From NCBI GenBank assembly GCA_017434525.1, contig JAFRFD010000103.1, positions 1 to 64,000 on the forward strand: a stretch of DNA of 64,000 nucleotides, read 5' to 3'. The number at the start of each line of letters is the position of its first letter. Within the stretch, counting starts at the first letter, position 1. Origin of the DNA: Methanobrevibacter sp. GTDB lineage: Archaea; Methanobacteriota; Methanobacteria; Methanobacteriales; Methanobacteriaceae. Positions 52,160 through 62,032 of the stretch are shown here, piece by piece. The notes below the pieces were generated by a model, which saw only the letters and a list, made by a program, of their open reading frames with translations, did no database searches and had not been told where the DNA came from. The position numbers were made by a program, and so were the translations under genes.

Positions 52160-52813
52160 TTATGCATCTCCTTCAATTTCTTTTACACTTTCGTTATTCC
52201 ATGCAAGTAGGTCAGGTCTGAATTTGTCTAATGCAGCAAGAACGATTACTGTTAATACTGCTTCGATTATTCCGATAAAGAAGTGGTATAAGACCATGGA
52301 TGGGATACCTACATTTGCTGGGAAAGTTCCAGCTATTGCCATTTCGATTGCGCATGCAAGAGCTGCAATTACTGTAGCCAACCATGCGGCGATTCCTGCA
52401 GCAGGGTATTTTCCAACAATTCCTTGTAATGCTTTAAAGGTGTATAATCCAACAAATCCTCCAACTATTGCCATATTCAATACATTTGCTCCTAATGCAG
52501 TAATTCCTCCGTCTCCAAAGATTAATGCTTGAATTAGTAAAACGACTGTGAATACTAAAACAGCAGCTTCTGGAGCTAAGAATACAATTGCCACTAATGC
52601 TCCTCCAACCATGTGTCCACTGGTACCAAATGGAATTGGCATGTTCATTGACATGATTGCAAAGATACCGGCAGCAAGCACTGCTATAAGAGGTATACGT
52701 TTTTCATCTAAATTGGATCTAGCCCATTTCACAGAGAAGTATAATGCAACTATTAAGATTACATAGTATATAAGACACTGTGCAATAGGTATAAATCCGT
52801 CAGGTATATGCAA
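52160..52813 (-). CDS. cbiM: CbiM, metal-binding S component
   Basis: 217 residues with about seven membrane segments. The N-terminal MHIPDGFI motif (His2 and the amino group chelate the metal) and GTSGHMVGGALVAI are diagnostic. Cobalt and nickel versions cannot be told apart from sequence alone. GGAGGAAT precedes the ATG. Two GTAATAC-type words surround the TATA box. Confidence 0.94.
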   Translation of the reverse strand: MHIPDGFIPIAQCLIYYVILIVALYFSVKWARSNLDEKRIPLIAVLAAGIFAIMSMNMPIPFGTSGHMVGGALVAIVFLAPEAAVLVFTVVLLIQALIFGDGGITALGANVLNMAIVGGFVGLYTFKALQGIVGKYPAAGIAAWLATVIAALACAIEMAIAGTFPANVGIPSMVLYHFFIGIIEAVLTVIVLAALDKFRPDLLAWNNESVKEIEGDA

Positions 52814-52836
52814 TTAAATTCCTCCATTTTTTAAAA

Positions 52837-52877
52837 GTAATACTTTTTTGATTTTTATTTATATACTAAGTATTACT
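52837..52877 (-). promoter_or_regulatory. cbiM promoter with a pair of GTAATAC/GTATTAC words
   Basis: AGTAATACT (52836-52844) and AGTATTACT (52869-52877) lie 33 bp apart centre to centre on both sides of a TATA box (gtatataaata on the minus strand, 52856-52866). The arrangement would allow a repressor to block the promoter. The words resemble half of the E. coli NikR operator (GTATGA...TCATAC). Confidence 0.5.
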
Positions 52878-53071
52878 CAAAATTATTATTTTTTCTTTTT
52901 TTTAGTAATATCAAGCTAATTGGGATTTTTATTAAGTTTAATGGTCTAAAAATTCCTTGTTTATCCTTGATATTTAAATTTTTTCAGTATTTATATATTT
53001 AAATGTTATTAAAGTAATACAAATTAGTATTATTTGTTGGTTTTTGTAATACTTATCTTTAAAAAAATGAG

Positions 53072-54352
53072 CTAATTTCTTGATTTTATGATGCATAAAA
53101 GATAGATGAGGATGGCTATTGCAAAGTATAGCAATACTTGTATATCCAGAATTCCGGTTTCTATTCCTAAAATGGAGTATGTTAAAATCAATGAGTAAAT
53201 TCCAATATAAAAGTAGTTTTTGGTCTTCTGCACTATTTTAAATCCTATGCCTAAAATGAATCCTAAAAGGCACATTTCAACTGCCACTCCGACCTTTCCA
53301 AAATCGACCACCATCTGGCCGATGAGTGTTGGGGTCACGGTAACTTCAGTTCTCCATGCAATAAGCTTTCCGACCATCATTCTTGGTCCAAGGTCGCTTC
53401 CTGGAATTGAACTTGCCAGGAGACTGCCGTGTGTCAGGCCAAAGTTTCCTCCAATGAAATCAAGCAGGTCCAAAACGTGCAGTGTAAAGTCGGCCCTTGA
53501 CTGCAGTGTGTAGAATGGATTGGTTGATGAGGTTATTGCCATCTCTCCAAGTGAGCGAAAATAACCGATTCCTATGATTGCACCTATACCAATTAGTGCG
53601 CCAATTACAACTTCCCATAGTGAAATGATATTTCCGCAGAAACCTATTATAATTATGATGAGAAATGCCGCAAGTAGTGGTGTCCTATAACCTAAAAGCA
53701 ATAAAAATGCACAGTCAATTGCAAGCAAAAATATGAATCTGAACCTTGCCTGCGAACGGGTGATTTCACTATCCTGAAATTCCTTAAGATATGAGCTTGC
53801 AACCAGACATGTGCCGGGAATTATCAAAAACACCGGCATGGTAAATGCGGGTTTCAATAGATATCTGATTGATGGCTTTAAAAGCGGAATTCCTCCAACA
53901 GTTGCAATGCTTACAAAGAAAAATACAATGCTTATTAAAATCAAGCAGAATCCTATTGAATAAATGTCTCTTTTGTTGAAATGCACAATGTTTTCCAGGT
54001 TGTTGTTTAGGAAGTATCTTGGAAGAACTGCTGAACCGATAAAAAATGCGAGAAATGCAATAATCAGTGTCAGCGTCAGGCTCGCAGATAGCCTATTCAG
54101 TGACAGCAGGAGAAAAATTGCAAATAAGAAAATAACAATTAAAGGGTTGAAGATGTGGTTTCTTAAAATCTTGTTCCCGTTTAGGAAGTTCAGGAAATTT
54201 TCACCAGGATATAATCCTTTAAAGTAGCTGTTCACCCACTGATTTTCAATAAATCCTAAAATGGAAAAAATGGTTGTAAATAAAAAGGATTTGTGAAACT
54301 CATCACTGATCTTATTTATGATTGAAGTTAAGGTAGAATAAATCATGCTCAT
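53072..54352 (-). CDS. Oligosaccharide repeat-unit polymerase-like membrane protein
   Basis: 426 residues with about ten to eleven membrane segments and a large outer loop (about 260-330) with LGPRMMVGKLIAWRTEVTVTPTLIGQM. This loop pattern occurs in archaeal Wzy/O-antigen-polymerase-like proteins. It may polymerise a surface polysaccharide. It is in an operon with the DUF4330 protein and a ferredoxin. The start at 54352 is chosen for its GTGTGG site. Several GTAATAC words lie just behind its stop in the spacer. Confidence 0.72.
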   Translation of the reverse strand: MSMIYSTLTSIINKISDEFHKSFLFTTIFSILGFIENQWVNSYFKGLYPGENFLNFLNGNKILRNHIFNPLIVIFLFAIFLLLSLNRLSASLTLTLIIAFLAFFIGSAVLPRYFLNNNLENIVHFNKRDIYSIGFCLILISIVFFFVSIATVGGIPLLKPSIRYLLKPAFTMPVFLIIPGTCLVASSYLKEFQDSEITRSQARFRFIFLLAIDCAFLLLLGYRTPLLAAFLIIIIIGFCGNIISLWEVVIGALIGIGAIIGIGYFRSLGEMAITSSTNPFYTLQSRADFTLHVLDLLDFIGGNFGLTHGSLLASSIPGSDLGPRMMVGKLIAWRTEVTVTPTLIGQMVVDFGKVGVAVEMCLLGFILGIGFKIVQKTKNYFYIGIYSLILTYSILGIETGILDIQVLLYFAIAILIYLLCIIKSRN

Positions 54353-54363
54353 TTCCACACAAC

Positions 54364-55122
54364 TTAAAATGTTCGGATATTTGTAACTTCATAATTGCTC
54401 TTGATATTGTTCAAGTCACTGTCGCTGCAATTATACACTCTAATTGTAATTCCTTCAGTCAATCCGTTAATGGATCCCAATATTGAACTTCCGTCTTCAA
54501 TATTCTGTTTGTCTGCTTTACTGAGGATTATTTGATTTATTATTTCATTGGTTGCAGTTTTAACTGCAAATCTTTTATTATGGGAATCGATTTCATTTTC
54601 AAGTTCCGTAATCTTTATTGAGTCAATTGAATCAACGGAAATCATTGTTGTAATTTCCCAATTCCCGGTCAAATTCTTGTTCAGGTCTGACAATGAGGTT
54701 ATGTTCTGCGGCTTTATGGTGAATTCGGTTAGATTTTCATAAACGCTGCCGTCAGTTTCAAGGGATATCTTATCAAGGTAAATGTCTGCATTCGGGACAT
54801 TCTTGTATAGTCCCGCAAGATATGTTTGATTGTCGGATTCGATTAAAACCTTGACAGATGAACCTTCATCAACCCATTTGACGGTACCGTTCAGGGTTAC
54901 CTCTTCGCCGTTGGTTGAATTTGAACCTGTTACGGTGGATTTGACTATATGTCCATCTTTATAATAATTTAAATATGTTTCTGGAAGTTTATTCATTGTT
55001 GAAGCATCAAAAGCGGTCTTTTGTATGTGGGATGAATCGTCGCTGGTAATATGTATGAATGCAAATGCTACAGCACATATTACTAGAATTATTATAATGT
55101 AGTCAATTATTGTAAATTTCAT
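54364..55122 (-). CDS. DUF4330-like single-pass membrane protein
   Basis: 252 residues from ATG 55122. One N-terminal membrane segment (FTIIDYIIIILVICAVAFAFI) is followed by an extracytoplasmic, beta-rich domain with many N-x-S/T sites. The first residues fit the DUF4330 family. It starts 1 bp after the ferredoxin stop and ends just before the polymerase gene. Role in envelope polysaccharide synthesis is inferred from context. Confidence 0.6.
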   Translation of the reverse strand: MKFTIIDYIIIILVICAVAFAFIHITSDDSSHIQKTAFDASTMNKLPETYLNYYKDGHIVKSTVTGSNSTNGEEVTLNGTVKWVDEGSSVKVLIESDNQTYLAGLYKNVPNADIYLDKISLETDGSVYENLTEFTIKPQNITSLSDLNKNLTGNWEITTMISVDSIDSIKITELENEIDSHNKRFAVKTATNEIINQIILSKADKQNIEDGSSILGSINGLTEGITIRVYNCSDSDLNNIKSNYEVTNIRTF

Positions 55123-55123
55123 T

Positions 55124-55303
55124 TTAATCTTCGTAAATTGCGCCCACAGGACAAACGTCAACACATTCGCCGCAGTTGTCGCATTTTGTATTATCAATAA
55201 CTATTGTATAGGCTTTTCTTGAAATAGCCTCTTCCATACATACATCAATACAGTCTTCACAAACTCCACATTCTTCCATATCAACTTGCAATGCATCCAC
55301 CAT
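55124..55303 (-). CDS. Small 2[4Fe-4S] ferredoxin
   Basis: 59 residues, MVDALQVDMEECGVCEDCID... ending VGAIYED. Two CxxCxxCxxxC motifs are seen: CGVCEDCIDVC (the usual Pro after the last Cys replaced by Met) and CDNCGECVDVCP. Such ferredoxins carry low-potential electrons in methanogens. It is first in an operon with the DUF4330 and polymerase genes. The ATG has no clear ribosome binding site. Confidence 0.85.
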   Translation of the reverse strand: MVDALQVDMEECGVCEDCIDVCMEEAISRKAYTIVIDNTKCDNCGECVDVCPVGAIYED

Positions 55304-55414
55304 TAAAATTTAATTTATAGAATATAGTTATTTATGACCTTAAATATTTATATAGTTTGTTAAATAATATTATATTGTAGTTTTTTTACAATTATCCCTG
55401 AAAATGGGGTAACA

Positions 55415-55424
55415 TTTATATACT
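55415..55424 (+). promoter_or_regulatory. TATA box of the tRNA operon
   Basis: tttatatact about 30 bp upstream of the tRNA-Leu 5' end, the distance expected for archaeal polymerase. Confidence 0.65.
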
Positions 55425-55449
55425 ATGTAACTAAATATCAATATTGTAT

Positions 55450-55532
<83 letters not shown>

Positions 55533-55571
55533 CTATTCTATATTTTATTGAATTTTTAAAGACTCGATTTT

Positions 55572-55644
55572 GCTTTAGTGGCTCAGCCGGTAGAGCGCCA
55601 CCTTGGTAAGGTGGAAGTCGGGGGTTCGAATCCCCCCTAAAGCT
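55572..55644 (+). tRNA. tRNA-Thr (anticodon GGT)
   Basis: Acceptor stem GCTTTAG / CTAAAGC, anticodon stem CCACC / GGTGG around ttggtaa with GGT, and GGTTCGAATCC in the T arm. It lies 39 bp behind tRNA-Leu and shares its promoter. The discriminator is T; CCA is not encoded. Confidence 0.95.
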
Positions 55645-55766
55645 CTTATTTTTAGAATTTTAACATCTTATTTTGAATATTGTTTTTTGTTATCGCAAAT
55701 TTTTAAATATAGTGAGTGATATAATTATTAAAGAAATGTGAAATTACTTTATCGAGGGTGAAAATT

Positions 55767-56639
55767 ATGAACTATAAAAAGCTTTTACTTGTAGGTTTTA
55801 TTTCTGCATTCGTTGCATTCTTAACTTCAGTTATGGGGGTTGCAGGTACAGTTATAGGTTCTGTCATTTCATCAGTTCTCTATAATATGCTTACCGAGGC
55901 ATTGGAAAAACCTGTAAATAAAGCAAAGCTTAAACCCAGTTTTGAATGGGATATAGCATATGTATTTCCGTTGGTGGTCATTGCTATAATTCAGTTACTG
56001 TTAATTTTAGCCCTATTCGCCGAATTGGGAGTGCTTCCTTATACATTCCTCAATGTCTACATGTCTATTCAGGATTTCGCAAATAACAATTTGTACAGGA
56101 TCTTGGGTATTGCCTTATTGATTATCAGCGCATATCCATTGGTGTTGAAACCTGAGTTTGTCAAAAAGGAGCATGGGGGAATAATTGCTTTTGTAGGTAT
56201 GATATTCCTGGCGAGAGGATTCGTTGATTTGGGAAACAGCATAACTGACATATATGATGGAGTGTTCATACATTTTGATTTGCCTATTGCCATTATCGCA
56301 TTGGTATTGCTTGTATTTGTGATATTCAGAATATTGGTATTGGCCAGATTCTCTCAAAATAAAGATAGTGTCGTTAAACATCATGTTAATGAAGAGTCAT
56401 TCAGCCCGGAAAATGTTCACAGGGTTCACCATTCATCAAAGCATCAGGATTTTGCATATAAAAGAGAAAACATTCGCATGAAAAATCCGCCAAAAAGAGT
56501 CAACAAACCGCAAAAGGATTCCCAAAATCATAATGTCACATTCGACAATAAGATTGACAGTGAAAATACGGGCATAAATGAGTCCTCCGGAAATATCCGC
56601 TTTGAATCCAATGATATTCTGGATGACTATAAAAAATAG
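55767..56639 (+). CDS. Four-segment membrane protein paired with a PhoU-like regulator
   Basis: 290 residues from ATG 55767, behind GAGGGTGA. Membrane segments lie at about 5-30, 55-80, 105-125, 135-160 and 175-200. The last 90 residues are hydrophilic, basic and rich in His/Asn (HHVNEESFSPENVHRVHHSS). I do not recognise the family. The stop nearly touches the PhoU-like gene, and the same order is known from Methanothermobacter, so it may take part in phosphate sensing or transport. Confidence 0.6.
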   Translation: MNYKKLLLVGFISAFVAFLTSVMGVAGTVIGSVISSVLYNMLTEALEKPVNKAKLKPSFEWDIAYVFPLVVIAIIQLLLILALFAELGVLPYTFLNVYMSIQDFANNNLYRILGIALLIISAYPLVLKPEFVKKEHGGIIAFVGMIFLARGFVDLGNSITDIYDGVFIHFDLPIAIIALVLLVFVIFRILVLARFSQNKDSVVKHHVNEESFSPENVHRVHHSSKHQDFAYKRENIRMKNPPKRVNKPQKDSQNHNVTFDNKIDSENTGINESSGNIRFESNDILDDYKK

Positions 56640-56647
56640 TGGGTATT

Positions 56648-57529
56648 ATGAGCAAAAAAGATCGGACCTTAAAAGAGATTTTGGATGTGATTTTATATGA
56701 AAATCCATCGACCCAGGATGAAATCGCAGAAAGATTGGGCATTACCCGCAGATACGTTACCCAATTGCTTCAGCCATTGGTTAAAGACGGAACCGTTAAA
56801 AGGGCGTATACGATTGACTTGAAAAGCTATGAGAAATTTACAGAATCTCTTGTCGATTATTCCGTTTCAAACAACACGGGAAATGTTTTGATTAATGACA
56901 TGTTAATAAACATGGCCAAGCATGTTCACTCTCAGCTGGAGGCATCATTTGAAGCCGTCTTGGAATATGATGAGGAAAAGGCAAAAAAGGCTTTGGAAAT
57001 GGATTATGCAACAAACAACATGGTTGAAAAGGTCAGGACTTCAGTCGAAACCATTGTGAACATCGACAAGCATTCAGAATTTTCAAAATCATTGATCTAT
57101 ACGGAAGTGGCATACGATTTGGAGCGTATCGGGGATTATTGTGCCCATATTGCAAAATTCGTCATCAATGATGTCTATCAAATCGATAAGATAGTATTGA
57201 AAAACCTTAAAAAGATGTATAAGACCGCTCAAAGCATGATTCGGTTATCAATGACTGCTTTTATCGAGGGCAAAACCGAACTTAAAGATGATTTAATGGA
57301 ATTGGAAGAGTCAATTCATATTCTTCAAGCCAAATCAATCAACTTAATTGCGACTCAGATGGCTGAAAGTTCATTTGATGAAAAAGAGCGTTCAAACTAT
57401 TTTATTTATTTATTTAGGGTTATTAAGGCATTTGAAAGGATGGGGGACATTTCTGTTGAAATGATGGAGGTGTCCATAGAATTTCACGATAATATTCCAA
57501 GGCCAACTACTCCTCGTAGCTTCAGATAA
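56648..57529 (+). CDS. PhoU-like regulator with an N-terminal helix-turn-helix
   Basis: 293 residues from ATG 56648. An N-terminal winged helix (about 15-60: TQDEIAERLGITRRYVTQLLQPLVKDG) is followed by a PhoU domain of two three-helix bundles with the metal-binding ExxxD-type motifs (YDLERIGDYCAHIAKF; RVIKAFERMGDISVEMMEV). The fusion of a DNA-binding part to PhoU occurs in archaea and is thought to regulate phosphate uptake. No pst genes are in the window. Confidence 0.85.
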   Translation: MSKKDRTLKEILDVILYENPSTQDEIAERLGITRRYVTQLLQPLVKDGTVKRAYTIDLKSYEKFTESLVDYSVSNNTGNVLINDMLINMAKHVHSQLEASFEAVLEYDEEKAKKALEMDYATNNMVEKVRTSVETIVNIDKHSEFSKSLIYTEVAYDLERIGDYCAHIAKFVINDVYQIDKIVLKNLKKMYKTAQSMIRLSMTAFIEGKTELKDDLMELEESIHILQAKSINLIATQMAESSFDEKERSNYFIYLFRVIKAFERMGDISVEMMEVSIEFHDNIPRPTTPRSFR

Positions 57530-57561
57530 AATTAGAAAAAAGGGATAATTGATTGATTCAA

Positions 57562-58404
57562 TCAGTTATCATATATTTTTGTTGTTGCATGCCTGTCTGC
57601 CCAGCACTGGATGCAAACGCCAACTGGAAGGCCTGCAGTGTGGGTGTGCGCCTTTAGGATTTTGACATCAAGTGCGGTTGTTTTTCCACCAAGTCCCATA
57701 GGTCCGATTCCTGAAGCGTTTATTTCTGATAATATCTCTTCTTCAAGTTTGGCCAATTGAGGGTCTGGATTTCTTTCGCCTACTTTTCCAAGCAAAGCTT
57801 TTTTACCGAGTTTCAAACATAAATCAGATGTTCCTCCAATGCCGACACCAATCACTGTCGGAGGGCATGGTTTTCCTTTTGCTTTTAGAACTGATTCCAC
57901 AACGAATTCCTTAATTCCATCAATTCCTTCAGCAGGAAGGGCCATTTTCATTGCATTGTTGTTTTCGGAACCGAATCCTTTAGGTAAAATTGTTATTTCC
58001 AGGTAATCTTCATCAATTAGCTCAATATCGATTGGGGGAATGTAGTCTCCGACATTAATGTTTGTATTTTCACGTGTAAGTGGATCAACGATATTCGGTC
58101 TGATTGGAATCTCTTTTGTTGCTTTTATGATTCCCTCTTCGATTCCTTCACGCAAATTTTCAACTTCAACATTTCCCAACTTGACAAAAACCACGGGCAA
58201 ACCTGTATCCTGGCACATTGGAATGCCTTTTTCTTCTGCAAGTTCAATATTTTTTAAAATAGCTTCAATATTCAGCCTTGCAAGTTCATGTTCTTCTATT
58301 TTCAAAGCATCTTCAAGTGATTTTTTCACATCATCGCCAAGAACAATAACCGCTTGCTTGTAAAGTTCATAAACAGTTTGTTTAATTGTATCTTTAGTAA
58401 TCAA
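57562..58404 (-). CDS. fumA: Fumarate hydratase class I, alpha subunit
   Basis: 280 residues, the N-terminal half of class I fumarase. The 4Fe-4S cysteine in [11 protein letters not shown] (about 62-72) and GxGGTSD with C in [13 protein letters not shown] are present. It turns malate into fumarate in the incomplete reductive citrate route that methanogens use for 2-oxoglutarate. The beta subunit is not in this window. Next to it lie the histidine kinase gene and the por operon, the same neighbourhood as in Methanothermobacter. Confidence 0.92.
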   Translation of the reverse strand: MITKDTIKQTVYELYKQAVIVLGDDVKKSLEDALKIEEHELARLNIEAILKNIELAEEKGIPMCQDTGLPVVFVKLGNVEVENLREGIEEGIIKATKEIPIRPNIVDPLTRENTNINVGDYIPPIDIELIDEDYLEITILPKGFGSENNNAMKMALPAEGIDGIKEFVVESVLKAKGKPCPPTVIGVGIGGTSDLCLKLGKKALLGKVGERNPDPQLAKLEEEILSEINASGIGPMGLGGKTTALDVKILKAHTHTAGLPVGVCIQCWADRHATTKIYDN

Positions 58405-58461
58405 AATATAACCCTTATAAAATTAATTAATCTTATTTTTGGATTTTGAAATATATAAAAA

Positions 58462-60330
58462 TTATTCAATGGTATGTTTCATTTCAATTGGGAAAATTAG
58501 CTTATAGGCTGTTCCGTTTTCATGTTCGATTAGGCTGACGGTTCCTCCCAACTGGCGGGTTAGGCTTTTAATTATCTCGCATCCAAGGTTTTTGGTAACC
58601 TTTTTCACATCTTTTATTCCTACGCCGTTGTCCTTAACTATCAATTGGGCAGTATTATTGTCCAATCTTTTTATTTCCTTAGTTATTTTTTTATTAGGGG
58701 CGGTCTTATCAGGGAATGCATGTTTGACGGCATTCATTGTTAACTCATCAATGATTAAAAGCAAGGGGGTTATGACTTCAATGGATAAGTTCAAGTCTTC
58801 ATCGACATGGGTTTCAAAGTCAACTTCCACAGGCATATCAACCAAAGTTTTTGTTTGTTTGTCATGGTCTTCCATATAGTCCTTTAAATTAATGTTTTTA
58901 AAGTCTTTTGACCTATATGTTTTTTCATGAAGTAACGCAAGGGAACTTAAACGTGTTTGCATGTGGTCAATAATTAAATTAGGATCATTCCTGTATGCTC
59001 TCTTTTCGAGATTCAAAAAGCTATTGAGAACTTGAAGATTATTCTTCACTCTATGATGGATTTCCTTGATTAAAATCAATTTTATATCATTGGATTCAAT
59101 CAGCTCGTTTTGCTTTTCAATATCTTCAGTAACGTCTGTTAAAAATCCAAGGCTGTGTGTGCGATTGTTGTAGTCAAATCTTTCAATAAACAAATCAACA
59201 ATCTTTCTTTTGTTTGGATTTCCATCAACTTCAAAGGTAAAGGTCACATCAATCTTGTCTATTTCTCCGTCGGCTAATTTAATGATTTGTTCGGCGGCGT
59301 CTTTTTCAACGATATTATTTATGATGTCCCTGGAATGATGATAGGATTCATAATTTTTTTCAATCAGATAATAAAATCCTTTGGAGAACTCATATTGTTT
59401 TTTATTCAATGGTTCAATTAACAAGGCCAATTTCTTACTATTCTTAAAACCGTCCAATAGGAAATCAACAGGCTTGTTGTGTTCGGAGGGATACTGTTTT
59501 GTAATATCATTCATTAATCCCTGACGAATAATTATCCCGCTTTCATCAAAATAGGAATAAATATTGACTTCAATAAATTTTAAAGTACCATCCACAGTTC
59601 TAATTCGGATAATTTCTTCGCATTTTGCAGTTTCCCTGTTTGTAATCTCAAAAATTTTATCAACGATGTGCTTATCCTCGGGTATTACTAAATCGAAAAC
59701 GATATTGTAGTAATCGTCAGATTCCTCTTTTGGACGGTTGATGATATTGTATATTCCTTGAGACCACATATATTTTCCGTTTATCTTATGATAGCTGCCG
59801 GTTTGGGAAAAGTTTTCCATCATGCTGGTCTTGTCCTCATCAAAATTCCTATCGCTCATATCAGTAGGTTTGCCCATATGTGTTTCAAAATTATCATTAG
59901 TAATGAATATTCTTCCAATGTCCTCAAATATTCTTGTGTTGCTTATTATCGTAACTTTATTGTTTCTATAATAAACAAATCGCATATCCTTGGCTTCATG
60001 GGTTTTATAAACATTCACTAGGTCATCATATAGGATATTAAAAAATTCTGGTAAAACTTTACTCATTAGTCGGCCCTTCACGTCCTCCGGAGTGCAGCCG
60101 AATTGGTCAAGAGTAAAACTGCCTATGCCTTGAACGATAAAATCTTTCCCGTTTTCATAAGGAATGAATGTATGGATGTCTATGGGAACGTTGTCTATAA
60201 GTTTTTGGATGGGAATTTCTTCAGTATCAAATTTTTCAGATGTGGGCTTGTAGAATTCATTCTTATCCAAATCAAAAATTCGAACTTCATCAATGCCCTC
60301 AAAGCGCCTATATTCCCTTTCAATCTTCAT
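58462..60330 (-). CDS. PAS-domain sensor histidine kinase (HisKA_2 type)
   Basis: 622 residues if the ATG at 60330 is used (a TTG nine codons upstream is possible). There are no membrane segments, so it is cytoplasmic. Three PAS-like domains lie within about 10-420. The phosphoacceptor helix reads LIKEIHHRVKNNLQVLNSFLNLE (His near 437), and the catalytic domain has DELTMNAVKHAFP (N box), VKDNGVGI (G1) and NLGCEIIKSLTRQLGG (G2). No response regulator is adjacent. The signal may be redox or metabolite related. Confidence 0.87.
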   Translation of the reverse strand: MKIEREYRRFEGIDEVRIFDLDKNEFYKPTSEKFDTEEIPIQKLIDNVPIDIHTFIPYENGKDFIVQGIGSFTLDQFGCTPEDVKGRLMSKVLPEFFNILYDDLVNVYKTHEAKDMRFVYYRNNKVTIISNTRIFEDIGRIFITNDNFETHMGKPTDMSDRNFDEDKTSMMENFSQTGSYHKINGKYMWSQGIYNIINRPKEESDDYYNIVFDLVIPEDKHIVDKIFEITNRETAKCEEIIRIRTVDGTLKFIEVNIYSYFDESGIIIRQGLMNDITKQYPSEHNKPVDFLLDGFKNSKKLALLIEPLNKKQYEFSKGFYYLIEKNYESYHHSRDIINNIVEKDAAEQIIKLADGEIDKIDVTFTFEVDGNPNKRKIVDLFIERFDYNNRTHSLGFLTDVTEDIEKQNELIESNDIKLILIKEIHHRVKNNLQVLNSFLNLEKRAYRNDPNLIIDHMQTRLSSLALLHEKTYRSKDFKNINLKDYMEDHDKQTKTLVDMPVEVDFETHVDEDLNLSIEVITPLLLIIDELTMNAVKHAFPDKTAPNKKITKEIKRLDNNTAQLIVKDNGVGIKDVKKVTKNLGCEIIKSLTRQLGGTVSLIEHENGTAYKLIFPIEMKHTIE

Positions 60331-60403
60331 CCAAACAGCCCATTCTAATTGATTCAAAAAAAAAATAAAAGTTTGTTATATTATCGTCTATAAAAGATTA
60401 TAT

Positions 60404-60643
60404 TTAAATTTTTATTATTGCGTTGGGGCATGCTTCAACGCAATCTCCGCATCCTGTGCATTTTTCATTGTTGATTGTTATTGCGCCGCCCAATACTTCA
60501 ATTGCATTTTCTCTGCAAACTTTTAAACATGGCGCTTCTGATGGTTGGCAATTCATACAAAATAAAGTTGGAGTGTCAACATTTGGTGTTTGTTGACAAC
60601 TTCCGCAGGTTGTACAATCTGTACAATTTCCTATATTAAACAT
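60404..60643 (-). CDS. porF: PorF, ferredoxin-like protein of the pyruvate oxidoreductase operon
   Basis: 79 residues from ATG 60643. Cysteine clusters CTDCTTCGSC, CMNC...C...C and CTGCGDCVEACP give at least two 4Fe-4S sites. It follows porE by 7 bp. In Methanococcus, PorE and PorF carry electrons to and from pyruvate oxidoreductase for anabolic CO2 fixation. Confidence 0.85.
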   Translation of the reverse strand: MFNIGNCTDCTTCGSCQQTPNVDTPTLFCMNCQPSEAPCLKVCRENAIEVLGGAITINNEKCTGCGDCVEACPNAIIKI

Positions 60644-60650
60644 AATTTTT

Positions 60651-61151
60651 TCATTCGTCCAATACAAGTCTTGCTCTAGCTTGGCTTGTTAGGACATGGA
60701 CAATTCCGCCTTTTTTGCTGTCAGGTTCATATAATCCTGCCATTTTAGCCAAGTATTTCTCTTGGTTTTTGGCTCTGACTTTTTCCGGATCAGCAACACT
60801 GATGGCCCTTTTGGTACATGCTTTTATACATGCAGGTCCTTCTTCTCTATCAGCACAGAGGTCACATTTTTCAGCGACTTTGGATTGGAAAGTCATTGCA
60901 CCGAATGGACAGACCATTACGCATAATCCGCAGCCAATACATTTTGAAGTATCGACCCCTTCATCGGTAATTGCTTCTGTCGGACAGATTTTTATGCACG
61001 GTGCGCTTTCACAATGTTGACATACAATGGAATAAAAGGAAGAATCATGCTCTATTATTTTTATTCTACTAGCCTTATGGACTGATGCACACATGTTTTC
61101 ACAATTGAGGCATCCATCACATAAATCGCTATTTACAATAATGCTTTCCAT
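60651..61151 (-). CDS. porE: PorE, polyferredoxin of the pyruvate oxidoreductase operon
   Basis: 166 residues with four ferredoxin-type motifs (CDGCLNCENMC, CQHCESAPCIKICP, CIGCGLCVMVCP, CDLCADREEGPACIKAC), the HycB/PorE pattern. It lies 12 bp behind porB, with GGGAGGAAAAC before the ATG. Confidence 0.87.
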   Translation of the reverse strand: MESIIVNSDLCDGCLNCENMCASVHKASRIKIIEHDSSFYSIVCQHCESAPCIKICPTEAITDEGVDTSKCIGCGLCVMVCPFGAMTFQSKVAEKCDLCADREEGPACIKACTKRAISVADPEKVRAKNQEKYLAKMAGLYEPDSKKGGIVHVLTSQARARLVLDE

Positions 61152-61163
61152 TGTTTTCCTCCC

Positions 61164-62030
61164 TTATAATCCTAATTCTTTACACTCTGCATCGACATAT
61201 TTTTGGATTTTTTCAATGTGTTCCTCATCTAGGTGTCTGAATCTTTTTTGTGGTGCTAAGTATTCTTTTACAGGTTTTCTTTCTTCAGGCCTGTAAGTGA
61301 TTTCAAAGTTACCATGGTCGATTTCATACAAAATCCAAGATCCGGTTTCGACAGCCAGTCTACCCATTTCAATTGTTTTTTCTGAAGGGAATCCCCAACC
61401 TGTAGTACATGGTTGTTGTAAGTGGATGTATGCAGGTCCTTTGGTTTGTGCAGCCTTTTTCACTTTGTTAACATAATCTTCAGGGTATGCAATTGATGCG
61501 GTAGCCACATAAGGAATTCCATGCGCTGCCATAATCATCGGCATGTTTTTCTTAGGTTTGTCTTCTCCGAAGCTTGCGGTTCCTTTTGGGGAAGTGGTGG
61601 TACTTGCACCGTATGGTGTAGCTCCACTTCTTTGAATACCGGTGTTCATGTAAGCTTCGTTATCGTAACAAATGTAAAGCATGTTGTGTCCTCTTTCCAT
61701 AGCTCCGGACAATGACTGTAAACCTATGTCCACAGTTCCTCCGTCACCACCGAAAGCGACAACATTGACGTCATCTTTTCCTTGAATTCTTAATGCGCTT
61801 TCTACACCGGATGCGACAGCTCCGGAGTTCTCAAATGCTACGTGTATGAATGGAACTTCCCATGAAGTTTCCGGGTATGGGGTAGTCATTACTTCAAGAC
61901 AACCGGTAGCAGAAATAGCTACAGTGTTTTCGCCTAATGCATTAAGAGCTAATTTTACAGCAATTGATGCTCCACATCCAGCACAGCCTCTGTGTCCTGG
62001 TGCTAATAAATCTTTATCAGGTATATCCAT
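61164..62030 (-). CDS. porB: Pyruvate:ferredoxin oxidoreductase beta subunit
   Basis: 288 residues. The thiamine diphosphate motif GDGG...[21 protein letters not shown] (about 93-150) and the cluster cysteines [11 protein letters not shown] (about 13-23) are present, plus a further cysteine near CTTGW. It carries the catalytic TPP and one 4Fe-4S cluster. GGAGGAATAG precedes the ATG. Confidence 0.95.
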   Translation of the reverse strand: MDIPDKDLLAPGHRGCAGCGASIAVKLALNALGENTVAISATGCLEVMTTPYPETSWEVPFIHVAFENSGAVASGVESALRIQGKDDVNVVAFGGDGGTVDIGLQSLSGAMERGHNMLYICYDNEAYMNTGIQRSGATPYGASTTTSPKGTASFGEDKPKKNMPMIMAAHGIPYVATASIAYPEDYVNKVKKAAQTKGPAYIHLQQPCTTGWGFPSEKTIEMGRLAVETGSWILYEIDHGNFEITYRPEERKPVKEYLAPQKRFRHLDEEHIEKIQKYVDAECKELGL

Positions 62031-62032
62031 AT

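Noticed and set aside
52986..53052. GTAATAC words behind the polysaccharide polymerase gene as a regulatory site for that gene
   Set aside because: They lie downstream of its stop. If functional they would belong to the cbiM side, but they are more than 150 bp from its TATA box, so they may be chance words in AT-rich DNA.
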